Origin: Hydractinia symbiolongicarpus
Lineage: Eukaryota > Cnidaria > Hydrozoa > Anthoathecata > Hydractiniidae
Assembly (NCBI RefSeq): GCF_029227915.1
Contig: NC_079888.1
Span: 21,990,001-22,054,000, forward strand
Length of the DNA stretch: 64,000 bases
Reading direction: 5' to 3'
The translations under genes and the position numbers were made by a program. The notes below the pieces were generated by a model, which was not told the DNA's origin, made no database searches, and worked only from the letters and a program-made list of their open reading frames with translations. This document shows positions 1 to 12,144 of this stretch, in pieces. Position 1 is the stretch's first letter. Every line of letters begins with the position of its first letter.

Positions 1-2540
1 GAGTCCGGGGCTTACGGGAAATGCCGAGTTTTCGTTTGCCGTCGATTAAACTTCTTTTATTCAGCGTCTCATCAAAAATGAAAACCTTTTTAAAAACTAC
101 AAGTCTCATGCGTTTTAGTGGTGAAAAGATAATATAAAAAATCGTTTTGGAAATGAGTTTACCCACAGGGTACTTTCTTTGTATACATTCGACTATACGG
201 GCCAAGACCGGGATTTACGGAAAATCGCGGGTTTTCGTTTGCCGGCGATTAAACCACATTCATTAAGCGTCTCATCAAAAATGAAAACATTTCTGAAAAC
301 TACAAGTCTCACACGTTTTAGTGGTGAAAAATAATTTTAAAAATCGTTCGGGAAATGAGTTTACTCCCTGGGTACTTTCTTTGTATACTTTTGACTATAC
401 GGGCGGAGTCCAGGATTTACGGGAAATCGCGGGTTTTCGTTTGCCGGCGATTAAACCTCTCTTATTCAGCGTCTCATCAAAAATGAAAACATTTCTGAAA
501 ACTACAAGTCTCACACGTTTTAGTGGTGAAAAATAATTTTAAAAATCGTTCGGGAAATGAGTTTACTCCCTGGGTACTTTCTTTGTATACTTTTGACTAT
601 ACGGGCGGAGTCCAGGATTTACGGGAAATCGCGGGTTTTCGTTTGCCGGCGATTAAACCTCTCTTATTCAGCGTCTCATCAAAAATGAAAACACTTTTAA
701 AAACTACAAGTTTCATGCGTTTTAGTGGTGAAAAGATAATTTAAAAAATCGTTCTGGAAATGAGTTTACTCACAGGGTTCTTTCTTTGTATACATTCGAC
801 TATTCGGGCCAAGCCCGGGATTTACGGGAAATCGCGGGTTTTCGTTTGCCGGCGATTAAACCACTTTCATTAAACGTCTCCCCAAAAATGAAAACATTTC
901 TGAAAACTACAAGTCTCATACGTTTCAGTGGTGAAAAAATATTTATAAAAATCATTCGGGAAATGAGTTTACTCCCTGGGTACTTTCTTTGTATACATTC
1001 GACTATACGGGCCAAGACTGGGATTTACGGAAAATCGCGGGTTTTCGTTTGCCGGCGATTAAACCACATTCATTAAGCGTCTCATCAAAAATGAAAACAT
1101 TTCTGAAAACTACAAGTCTCATACGTTTTAGTGGTGAAAAATATTTTTAAAAATCGTTCGGGAAATAAGTTTACTCCCTGGGTACTTTCTTTGTATACTT
1201 TTGACTATACGGGCGGAGTCCAGGATTTACGGGAAATCGCGGGTTTTCGTTTGCCGGCGATTAAACCTCTCTTATTCAGCGTCTCATCAAAAATGAAAAC
1301 ACTTTTAAAAACTACAAGTTTCATGCGTTTTAGTGGTGAAAAGATAATTTAAAAAATCGTTTTGGAAATGAGTTTACTCACAGGGTACTTTCTTTGTATA
1401 CATTCGACTATACGGGCCAAGCCCGGGATTTACGGAAAATCGCGGGTTTTCGTTTGCCGGCGATTAAACCACATTCATTAAGCGTCTCATCAAAAATGAA
1501 AACATTTCTGAAAACTACAAGTCTCATACGTTTTAGTGGTGAAAAAATATTTATAAAAATCATTCGGGAAATGAGTTTACTCCCTGGGTACTTTCTTTGT
1601 ATACTCTTGACTATGCGGGCCGAGTCCGGGATTTACGGGAAATCGCGGGTTTTCGTGTGCCGGCGATTAAACCTCTTTTATTCAGCGTCTCATCAAAAAT
1701 GAAAACACTTTTGAAAACTACAAGTCTCATGCGTTTTAGTGATGACAAAATAATTTAAAAAATCGTTTGGGAAATGAGTTTACTCCCTGGGTACCTTCTT
1801 TGTATACATTCGACTATACGGGCCAAGCCCGGGATTTAAGGGAAATCGCGGGTTTTCGTTTGCCGGCGATTTAACCCCTTTCATTAAGCGTCTCATCAAA
1901 AATGAAAACATTTTTAAAAACTACAAGTCTGATGCGTTTTATTGGTGAAAAAATAATTTAAAAAATCGTTCGGGAAATGAGTTTACTCCCTGGGTACTTT
2001 CTTTGTATACATTCGACTATACGGGCCAAGCCCGGGATTTACGGGAAATCGCGGGTTTTCGTTTGCCGGCGATTAAACCACTTTCATTAAACGTCTCATC
2101 AAAAATGAAAACATTTCTGAAAACTACAAGTCTCATACGTTTTAGTGGTGAAAAAATATTTATAAAAATCATTCGGGAAATGAGTTTACTACCTGGGTAC
2201 TTTCTTTGTATACATTCGACTATACGGGCCAAGACCGGGATTTACGGAAAATCGCGGGTTTTTGTTTACCGGCGATTAAACCACATTCATTAAGCGTCTC
2301 ATCAAAAATGAAAACATTTTTGAAAACTACAAGTCTCATGCGTTTTAGTGGTGAAAAAATAATTTAAAAAATCGTTCGGGAAATGAGTTTACTCCCTGGG
2401 TACTTTCTTTGTATACTTTTGACTATACGGACCAAGCCCGGGATTTACGGGAAATCGCGGGTTTTCGTTTGCCGGCGATTAAACCCCTTTCATTAAGCGT
2501 CTCATCAAAAATGAAAACATTTTTAAAAAATACAAGTCTC
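1..2540 (+). repeat. Higher-order repeat, 4,259-bp offset, copy 1
   Basis: This stretch recurs at 4260-7000 in the same monomer order with very few differences. Shared private variants include AATGCCGAG near position 20, CCTCTCTTATTCAG near 455 and 660, GTCTCCCCAAAAATG near 875, and AAAATATTTATAAAAATC near 935. The start of the window lies inside this copy, so its true left edge is not visible. A related start (AATGCCGAG) also occurs near 2655. Confidence 0.9.
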
Positions 2541-2979
2541 ATGGGCTTTAGTGGTGAAATAATAATTTAAAAAATCGTTCGGGAAATGAGTTTACTCCCT
2601 GGGTACTTTCTTTGTATACTTTTGACTATACGGGCGGAGTCCGGGGTTTACGGGAAATGCCGAGTTTTCGTTTGCCGTCGATTAAACTTCTTTTATTCAG
2701 CGTCTCATCAAAAATGAAAACATTTTTAAAAACTACAAGTCTCATGCGTTTTAGTGGTGAAAAGATAATATAAAAAATCGTTTTGGAAATGAGTTTACCC
2801 ACAGGGTACTTTCTTTGTATACATTCGACTATACGGGCCAAGACCGGGATTTACGGAAAATCGCGGGTTTTCGTTTGCCGGCGATTAAACCACATTCATT
2901 AAGCGTCTCATCAAAAATGAAAACATTTCTGAAAACTACAAGTCTCATGCGTTTTAGTGGTGAAAAATAATTTTAAAAA

Positions 2980-4257
2980 TCGTTCGGGAAATGAGTTTAC
3001 TCCCTGGGTACTTTCTTTGTATACTTTTGACTATACGGGCGGAGTCCAGGATTTACGGGAAATCGTTGGTTTTCGTTTGCCAGCGATTAAACCTCTCTTA
3101 TTCAGCGTCTCATCAAAAATGAAAACACTTTTAAAAACTATAAGTTTCATGCGTTTTAGTGGTGAAAAGATAATTTAAAAAATCGTTTTGGAAATGAGTT
3201 TACTCACAGGGTACTTTCTTTGTATACATTCGACTATACGGGCCAAGCCCGGGATTTACGGAAAATCGCAGGTTTTCGTTTGCCGACGATTAAACTTCTT
3301 TTATTCAGCGTCTCATCAAAAATGAAAACATTTTTGAAAACTACAAGTCTCATGCGTTTTAGTTGTGAAAAAATAATTTAAAAAATCGTTCGGGAAATGA
3401 GTTTACTCCCTGGGTACTTTCTTTGTGTACTTTTGATTATACGGGCTGAGTCCGGGATATCCGGGAAATCGCGGGTTTTCGTTTACCGGCGATTAAACTT
3501 CCTTTATTCAGCGTCTCATCAAAAATGAAAACATTTTTAAAAACTACAAGTCTCATGGGCTTTAGTGGTGAAATAATAATTTAAAAAATCGTTCGGGAAA
3601 TGAGTTTACTCCCTGGGTACTTTCTTTGTATACTTTTGACTATACGGGCGGAGTCCAGGATTTACGGGAAATCGTTGGTTTTCGTTTGCCAGCGATTAAA
3701 CCTCTCTTATTCAGCGTCTCATCAAAAATGAAAACACTTTTAAAAACTATAAGTTTCATGCGTTTTAGTGGTGAAAAGATAATTTAAAAAATCGTTTTGG
3801 AAATGAGTTTACTCACAGGGTACTTTCTTTGTATACATTCGACTATACGGGCCAAGCCCGGGATTTACGGAAAATCGCAGGTTTTCGTTTGCCGACGATT
3901 AAACTTCTTTTATTCAGCGTCTCATCAAAAATGAAAACATTTTTGAAAACTACAAGTCTCATGCGTTTTAGTTGTGAAAAAATAATTTAAAAAATCGTTC
4001 GGGAAATGAGTTTACTCCCTGGGTACTTTCTTTGTGTACTTTTGACTATACGGGATGAGTCCGGGATATCCGGGAAATCGCGGGTTTTCGTTTACCGGCG
4101 ATTAAACTTCCTTTATTCAGCGTCTCATCAAAAATGAAAACATTTTTAAAAACTACAAGTCTCATGGGCTTTAGTGGTGAAATAATAATTTAAAAAATCG
4201 TTCGGGAAATGAGTTTACTCCCTGGGTACTTTCTTTGTATACTTTTGACTATACGGG
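2980..4257 (+). repeat. Two tandem copies of a 609-bp trimer HOR
   Basis: About 2980-3588 is repeated at about 3589-4257 with a 609-bp offset, which is three monomers. Markers occurring in both copies are GGAGTCCAGG (3041 and 3650), the TCGTTGGTTTTCG variant, GTGTACTTTTGA in place of GTATAC, and ATATCCGGG. I saw only a few differences, such as GATTATACGGGCTGAG against GACTATACGGGATGAG. Confidence 0.85.
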
Positions 4258-4259
4258 CC

Positions 4260-7000
4260 GAGTCCGGGGTTTACGGGAAATGCCGAGTTTTCGTTTGCCG
4301 TCGATTAAACTTCTTTTATTCAGCGTCTCATCAAAAATGAAAACCTTTTTAAAAACTACAAGTCTCATGCGTTTTAGTGGTGAAAAGATAATATAAAAAA
4401 TCGTTTTGGAAATGAGTTTACCCACAGGGTACTTTCTTTGTATACATTCGACTATACGGGCCAAGACCGGGATTTACGGAAAATCGCGGGTTCTCGTTTG
4501 CCGGCGATTAAACCACATTCATTAAGCGTCTCATCAAAAATGAAAACATTTCTGAAAACTACAAGTCTCACACGTTTTAGTGGTGAAAAATAATTTTAAA
4601 AATCGTTCGGGAAATGAGTTTACTCCCTGGGTACTTTCTTTGTATACTTTTGACTATACTGGCGGAGTCCAGGATTTACGGGAAATCGCGGGTTTTTGTT
4701 TGCCGGCGATTAAACCTCTCTTATTCAGCGTCTCATCAAAAATGAAAACATTTCTGAAAACTACAAGTCTCACACGTTTTAGTGGTGAAAAATAATTTTA
4801 AAAATCGTTCGGGAAATGAGTTTACTCCCTGGGTACTTTCTTTGTATACTTTTGACTATACGGGCGGAGTCCAGGATTTACGGGAAATCGCGGGTTTTCG
4901 TTTGCCGGCGATTAAACCTCTCTTATTCAGCGTCTCATCAAAAATGAAAACACTTTTAAAAACTACAAGTTTCATGCGTTTTAGTGGTGAAAAGATAATT
5001 TAAAAAATCGTTCTGGAAATGAGTTTACTCACAGGGTTCTTTCTTTGTATACATTCGACTATTCGGGCCAAGCCCGGGATTTACGGGAAATCGCGGGTTT
5101 TCGTTTGCCGGCGATTAAACCACTTTCATTAAACGTCTCCCCAAAAATGAAAACATTTCTGAAAACTACAAGTCTCATACGTTTCAGTGGTGAAAAAATA
5201 TTTATAAAAATCATTCGGGAAATGAGTTTACTCCCTGGGTACTTTCTTTGTATACATTCGACTATACGGGCCAAGACCGGGATTTACGGAAAATCGCGGG
5301 TTTTCGTTTGCCGGCGATTAAACCACATTCATTAAGCGTCTCATCAAAAATGAAAACATTTCTGAAAACTACAAGTCTCATACGTTTTAGTGGTGAAAAA
5401 TATTTTTAAAAATCGTTCGGGAAATATGTTTACTCCCTGGGTACTTTCTTTGTATACTTTTGACTATACGGGCGGAGTCCAGGATTTACGGGAAATCGCG
5501 GGTTTTCGTTTGCCGGCGATTAAACCTCTCTTATTCAGCGTCTCATCAAAAATGAAAACACTTTTAAAAACTACAAGTTTCATGCGTTTTAGTGGTGAAA
5601 AGATAATTTAAAAAATCGTTTTGGAAATGAGTTTACTCACAGGGTACTTTCTTTGTATACATTCGACTATACGGGCCAAGCCCGGGATTTACGGAAAATC
5701 GCGGGTTTTCGTTTGCCGGCGATTAAACCACATTCATTAAGCGTCTCATCAAAAATGAAAACATTTCTGAAAACTACAAGTCTCATACGTTTTAGTGGTG
5801 AAAAAATATTTATAAAAATCATTCGGGAAATGAGTTTACTCCCTGGGTACTTTCTTTGTATACTCTTGACTATGCGGGCCGAGTCCGGGATTTACGGGAA
5901 ATCGCGGGTTTTCGTGTGCCGGCGATTAAACCTCTTTTATTCAGCGTCTCATCAAAAATGAAAACACTTTTGAAAACTACAAGTCTCATGCGTTTTAGTG
6001 ATGACAAAATAATTTAAAAAATCGTTTGGGAAATGAGTTTACTCCCTGGGTACCTTCTTTGTATACATTCGACTATACGGGCCAAGCCCGGGATTTAAGG
6101 GAAATCGCGGGTTTTCGTTTGCCGGCGATTTAACCCCTTTCATTAAGCGTCTCATCAAAAATGAAAACATTTTTAAAAACTACAAGTCTCATGCGTTTTA
6201 TTGGTGAAAAAATAATTTAAAAAATCGTTCGGGAAATGAGTTTACTCCCTGGGTACTTTCTTTGTATACATTCGACTATACGGGCCAAGCCCGGGATTTA
6301 CGGGAAATCGCGGGTTTTCGTTTGCCGGCGATTAAACCACTTTCATTAAACGTCTCATCAAAAATGAAAACATTTCTGAAAACTACAAGTCTCATACGTT
6401 TTAGTGGTGAAAAAATATTTATAAAAATCATTCGGGAAATGAGTTTACTACCTGGGTACTTTCTTTGTATACATTCGACTATACGGGCCAAGACCGGGAT
6501 TTACGGGAAATCGAGGGTTTTCGTTTGCCGGCGATTAAACCACTTTCATTAAACGTCTCATCAAAAATGAAAACATTTCTGAAAACTACAAGTCTCATAC
6601 GTTTTAGTGGTGAAAAAATATTTATAAAAATCATTCGGGAAATGAGTTTACTCCCTGGGTACTTTCTTTGTATACATTCGACAATACGGGCCAAGACCGG
6701 GATTTACGGAAAATCGCGGGTTTTCGTTTACCGGCGATTAAACCACATTCATCAAGCGTCTCATCAAAAATGAAAACATTTTTGAAAACTACAAGTCTCA
6801 TGCGTTTTAGTGGTGAAAAAATAATTTAAAAAATCGTTCGGGAAATGAGTTTACTCCCTGGGTACTTTCTTTGTATACTTTTGACTATACGGACCAAGCC
6901 CGGGATTTACGGGAAATCGCGGGTTTTCGTTTGCCGGCGATTAAACCCCTTTCATTAAGCGTCTCATCAAAAATGAAAACATTTTTAAAAAATACAAGTC
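4260..7000 (+). repeat. Higher-order repeat, 4,259-bp offset, copy 2 with one extra monomer
   Basis: Second copy of the block at 1-2540. The offset is 4,259 bp up to about 6465. From about 6670 it is 4,462 bp (for example ACCAAGCCCG at 2431 and 6893). The difference is one extra ~203-bp monomer at about 6465-6667, itself a near copy of its left neighbour. Beyond about 7000 the copies diverge: TACAAGTCTCATGGGC in copy 1, TACAAGTCTTATGCG here. Confidence 0.9.
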
Positions 7001-7002
7001 TT

Positions 7003-8660
7003 ATGCGTTTTAGTGGTGAAAAAATAATTTAAAAAATCGTTCTGAAAATGAGTTTACTCACAGGGTACTTTCTTTGTATACATTCGACTATACGGGCCAA
7101 GCCCGGGATTTACGGGAAATCGCGGGTTTTCGTTTGCCGGCGATTTAACCCCTTTCATTAAGCGTCTCATCAAAAATGAAAACATTTTTGAAAACTACAA
7201 GTCTCATGCGTTTTAGTGGTAAAAAAATAATTTAAAAAATCGTTCGGGAAATGAGTTTACTCCCTGGGTACTTTCTTTGTATACATTCGACTATACGGGC
7301 CAAGCCCGGGATTTACGGGGAATCGCGGGTTTTCGTTTGCCGGCGATTAAACCACTTTCATTAAACGTCTCATCAAAAATGAAAACATTTCTAAAAACTA
7401 CAAATCTCATGGGCTTTAGTGGTGAAATAATAATTTAAAAAATCGTTCGGGAAATGAGTTTACTCCCTGGGTACTTTCTTTGTATACTTTTGACTATACG
7501 GGCCGAGTCCGGGATTTACGGGAAATCGCAGGTTTTCGTTTGCCGACGATTAAACTTCTTTTATTCAGCGTCTCATCAAAATTGAAAACTTTTTTGAAAA
7601 CTACAACTCTCATGCGTTTTAGTGGTGAACAAATATTTTAAAAAATCGTTCGGGAAATGAGTTTACTCCCTGGGTACTTTCTTTGTATACTTTTGACTAT
7701 ACGGACCAAACCCGGGATTTACGGGAAATCGCGGGTTTTCGTTTGCCGGCGATTAAACTTCTTTTATTCAGCGTCTCATCAATAATGAAAACATTTTTAA
7801 AAACTACAAGTCTTATGCGTTTTAGTGGTGAAAAAATAATTTAAAAAATCGTTCTGGAAATGAGTTTACTCACAGGGTACTTTCTTTGTATACATTCGAC
7901 TATACGGGCCAAGCCCGGGATTTACGGGAAATCGCGGGTTTTCGTTTGCCGGCGATTTAACCCCTTTCATTAAGCGTCTCATCAAAAATGAAAACATTTT
8001 TGAAAACTACAAGTCTCATGCGTTTTAGTGGTAAAAAAATAATTTAAAAAATCGTTCGGGAAATGAGTTTACTCCCTGGGTACTTTCTTTGTATACATTC
8101 GACTATACGGGCCAAGCCCGGGATTTACGGGGAATCGCGGGTTTTCGTTTGCCGGCGATTAAACCACTTTCATTAAACGTCTCATCAAAAATGAAAACAT
8201 TTCTGAAAACTACAAATCTCATGGGCTTTAGTGGTGAAATAATAATTTAAAAAATCGTTCGGGAAATGAGTTTACTCCCTGGGTACTTTCTTTGTATACT
8301 TTTGACTATACGGGCCGAGTCCTGGATTTACGGGAAATCGCAGGTTTTCGTTTGCCGACGATTAAACTTCTTTTATTCAGCGTCTCATCAAAATTGAAAA
8401 CTTTTTTGAAAACTACAACTCTCATGCGTTTTAGTGGTGAACAAATAATTTAAAAAATCGTTCGGGAAATGAGTTTACTCCCTGGGTACTTTCTTTGTAT
8501 ACTTTTGACTATACGGACCAAACCCGGGATTTACGGGAAATCGCGGGTTTTCGTTTGCCGGCGATTAAACTTCTTTTATTCAGCGTCTCATCAATAATGA
8601 AAACATTTTTAAAAACTACAAGTCTTATGCGTTTTAGTGGTGAAAAAATAATTTAAAAAA
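7003..8660 (+). repeat. Two tandem copies of an 812-bp tetramer HOR
   Basis: About 7003-7844 and 7845-8660 carry the same four-monomer series with an 812-bp offset (TCTGAAAATG at 7041 and TCTGGAAATG at 7853). Shared variants in order are CGATTTAACCCC, GTGGTAAAAAAATAA, TTTACGGGGAATCG, ATGGGCTTTAGTGG, AAATTGAAAAC, GAACAAATA and CATCAATAATG. Confidence 0.88.
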
Positions 8661-11600
8661 TCGTTCTGGAAATGAGTTTACTCCCTGGGTACTTTCTTTG
8701 TATACTTTTGACTATACGGGCCGAGTCCGGGATTTACGGGAAATCGCAGGTTTTCGTTTGCCGGCGATTAATTTTCTTTTTCTCAGCGTCTCATCAAAAA
8801 TGAAAACATTTTTAAAAACTACAAGTCTCATGCGTTTTAGTGGTGAAAAAATAATTTAAAAAATCGTTCGGGAAATGAGTTTACTCCCTGGGTACTTTCT
8901 TTGTATACTTTTGACTATACGACCCAAGCCGAAGATTTACGGGAAATCGCGGGTTTTCGTTTGCCGGCGATTAAACTTCTTTTATTCAGCGTCACATCAA
9001 AAATGAAAACATTTTTGAAAACTACAAGTCTCATGCGTTTTAGTGGTGAAAAAATAATTTAAAAAATCGTTCGGGAAATGAGTTTACTCCCTGGGTACCT
9101 TCTTTGTATACTTTTGACTATACGGGCCGAGTCCGGGATTTACGGGAAATCGCAGGTTTTCGTTTGCCGACGATTAAACTTCTTTTATTCAGCGTCTGAT
9201 CAAAAATGAAAACATTTTTGAAAACTACAGGTCTCATGCGTTTTAGTGGTGAAAAAATAATTTAAAAAATCGTTCGGGAAATGAGTTTACTCCCTGGGTA
9301 CTTTCTTTGTATACTTTTGACTATACGGACCAAGCCCGGGATTTACGGGAAATCGCGGGTTTTCGTTTGCCGGCGATTAAACCCCTTTCATTAAGCTTCT
9401 CATCAAAAATGAAAACATTTTTAAAAACTACAAGTCTTATGCGTTTTAGTGGTGAAAAAATAATTTAAAAAATCGTTCTGGAAATGAGTTTACTCACAGG
9501 GTACTTTCTTTGTATACATTCGACTATACGGGCGAAGCCCGGGATTTACGGGAAATCGCGGGTTTTCGTTTGCCGGCGATTTAACCCCTTTCATTAACCG
9601 TCTCATCAAAAATGAAAACATTTTTGAAAACTACAAGTCTCATGCGTTTTAGTGGTGAAAAAATAATTTAAAAAATCGTTCGGGAAATGAGTTTACTCCC
9701 TGGGTACTTTCTTTGTATACATTCGACTATACGGGCCAAGCCAGGGATTTACGGGGAATCGCGGGTTTTCGTTTGCCGGCGATTAAACCACTTTCATTAA
9801 ACGTCTCATCAAAAATAAAAACATTTCTGAAAACTACAAATCTCATGGGCTTTAGTGGTGAAATAATAATTTAAAAAATCGTTCGGGAAATGAGTTTACT
9901 CCCTGGGTACTTTATTTGTATACTTTTGACTATACGGGCCGAGTCCGGGATTTACGGGAAATCGCAGATTTTCGTTTGCCGACGATTAAACTTCTTTTAT
10001 TCAGCGTCTCATCAAAAATGAAAACTTTTTTGAAAACTACAACTCTCATGCGTTTTAGTGGTGAACAAATAATTCAAAAAATCGTTCGGGAAATGAGTTT
10101 ACTCCCTGGGTACTTTCTTTGTATACTTTTGACTATACGGACCAAGCCCGGGATTTACGGGAAATCGCGGGTTTTCGTTTGCCGGCGATTAAACCCCTTT
10201 CATTAAGCGTCTCATCAAAAATGAAAACATTTTTAAAAAATACAAGTCTCATGGGCTTTAGTGGTGAAATAATAATTCAAAAAATCGTTCGGGAAATGAG
10301 TTTACTCCCTGGGTACCTTCTTTGTATACATTCGACTATACGGGCCAAGCCCGGGATTTAAGGGAAATCGCGGGTTTTCGTTTGCCGGCGATTTAACCCC
10401 TTTCATTAAGCGTCTCATCAAAAATGAAAACATTTTTAAAAACTACAAGTCTCATGGGCTTTAGTGGTGAAATAATAATTCAAAAAATCGTTCGGGAAAT
10501 GAGTTTACTCCCTGGGTACCTTCTTTGTATACATTCGACTATACGGGCCAAGCCCGGGATTTAAGGGAAATCGCGGGTTTTCGTTTGCCGGCGATTTAAC
10601 CCCTTTCATTAAGCGTCTCATCAAAAATGAAAACATTTTTAAAAACTACAAGTCTCATGCGTTTTATTGGTGAAAAAATAATTTAAAAAATCGTTCGGGA
10701 AATGAATTTACTCCATGGGAACTTTCTTTGTATACATTCGACTATACGGGCCAAGCCCGGGATTTACGGGAAATCGCGGGTTTTCGTTTGCCGGCGATTA
10801 AACCACTTTCATTAAACGTCTCATCAAAAATGAAAACATTTCTAAAAACTACAAGTCTCATACGTTTTAGTGGTGAAAAAATATTTATAAAAATCATTCG
10901 GGAAATGAGTTTACTCCCTGGGTACTTTCTTTGTATACATTCGACAATACGGGCCAAGACCGGGATTTACGGAAAATCGCGGGTTTTCGTTTACCGGCGA
11001 TTAAACCACATTCATTAAGCGTCTCATCAAAAATGAAAACATTTTTGAAAACTACAAGTCTCATGCGTTTTAGTGGTGAAAAAATAATTTAAAAAATCGT
11101 TCGGGAAATGAGTTTACTCCCTGGGTACTTTCTTTGTATACTTTTGACTATACGGACCAAGCCCGGGATTTACGGGAAATCGCGGGTTTTCGTTTGCCGG
11201 CGATTAAACCCCTTTCATTAAGCGTCTCATCAAAAATGAAAACATTTTTAAAAAATACAAGTCTTATGCGTTTTAGTGGTGAAAAAATAATTTAAAAAAT
11301 CGTTCTGGAAATGAGTTTACTCACAGGGTACTTTCTTTGTATACATTCGACTATACGGGCCAAGCCCGGGATTTACGGGAAATCGCGGGTTTTCGTTTGC
11401 CGGCGATTTAACCCCTTTCATTAAGCGTCTCATCAAAAATGAAAACATTTTTGAAAACTACAAGTCTCATGCGTTTTAGTGGTAAAAAAATAATTTAAAA
11501 AATCGTTCGGGAAATGAGTTTACTCCCTGGGTACTTTCTTTGTATACATTCGACTATACGGGCCAAGCCCGGGATTTACGTGGAATCGCGGGTTTTCGTT

Positions 11601-12107
11601 TGCCGGCGATTAAACCACTTTCATTAAACGTCTCATCAAAAATGAAAACATTTCTGAAAACTACAAATCTCATGGGCTTTAGTGATGAAATAATAATTTA
11701 AAAAATCGTTCGGGAAATGAGTTTACTCCCTAGGTACTTTCTTTGTATACTTTTGACTATACGGGATGAGTCCGGGATTTACGGGAAAGCGCAGGTTTTC
11801 GTTTGCCGACGATTAAACTTCTTTTATTCAGCGTCTCATCAAAAATGAAAACTTTTTTGAAAACTACAACTCTCATGCGTTTTAGTGGTGAACAAATAAT
11901 TTAAAAAATCGTTCGGGAAATGAGTTTACTCCCTGGGTACTTTCTTTGTATACTTTTGACTATACGGACCAAGCCCGGGATTTACGGGAAATCGCGGGTT
12001 TTCGTTTGCCGGCGATTAAACTTTTTTTATTCAGCGTCTCATCAATAATGAAAACATTTTTAAAAACTACAAGTCTTATGCGTTTTAGTGGTGAAAAAAT
12101 AATTTAA
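8661..12107 (+). repeat. Mosaic HOR segment left of the insertion
   Basis: Seventeen monomers without a single clean period. Parts are copies of other blocks. About 9320-10080 matches about 18815-19580 (marker TTAAGCTTCT at 9391 and 18887). About 10300-10680 holds near-duplicate monomers with GATTTAAGGGAAATC. About 10728-11040 is related to the 1-7000 block. The last four monomers, about 11250-12107, match about 15690-16526. Confidence 0.8.
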
Positions 12108-12126
12108 CTAGAAATTAAAAAAAAGG

Positions 12127-12144
12127 TTGCGAAGCATTTCGCAA
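12127..12144. repeat. Perfect 7-bp-stem hairpin at left end of insertion
   Basis: TTGCGAA and TTCGCAA flank the loop GCAT, giving a perfect stem of 7 bp. It begins 19 bp inside the left boundary, which starts with CTAG. Its first 10 bases are also the left arm of the subterminal inverted repeat whose partner is at 15098-15107. Confidence 0.85.

Larger units (their letters stand above)
1..12107 (+). repeat. 203-bp satellite array, left block (about 60 monomers)
   Basis: Head-to-tail copies of a ~203-bp unit with no other sequence between them. In monomer coordinates starting at GGGAAATGAG, bases 1-50 carry GGGTACTTTC and GTATAC, bases 51-100 are a GC-rich core (about 64% GC, with CCCGGG or TCCGGG, TTTACGGGAAATCG and GCCGGCG), and bases 101-203 are AT-rich (about 26% GC) with GCGTCTCATC, AAAATGAAAAC, CTACAAGTCTCATGCG and AATTTAAAAAATCG. 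Copies differ by substitutions and 1-2 bp indels. Open frames of 60-102 codons on either strand are fragments of the repeat, start at TTG or GTG, and are not supported as genes. Confidence 0.97.

Noticed and set aside
321-6773. Repeated 71-102-codon open frames (peptides with MYTFDY, LREIAGFRLPAIK, MKTFLKTTSL) as a gene family
   Set aside because: They are translations of the satellite, occur on both strands, start at TTG or GTG, and end where the 203-bp period shifts the frame.
1-12107. CRISPR array
   Set aside because: The whole 203-bp unit is repeated with scattered substitutions. There are no short repeats with unique spacers and no cas genes.
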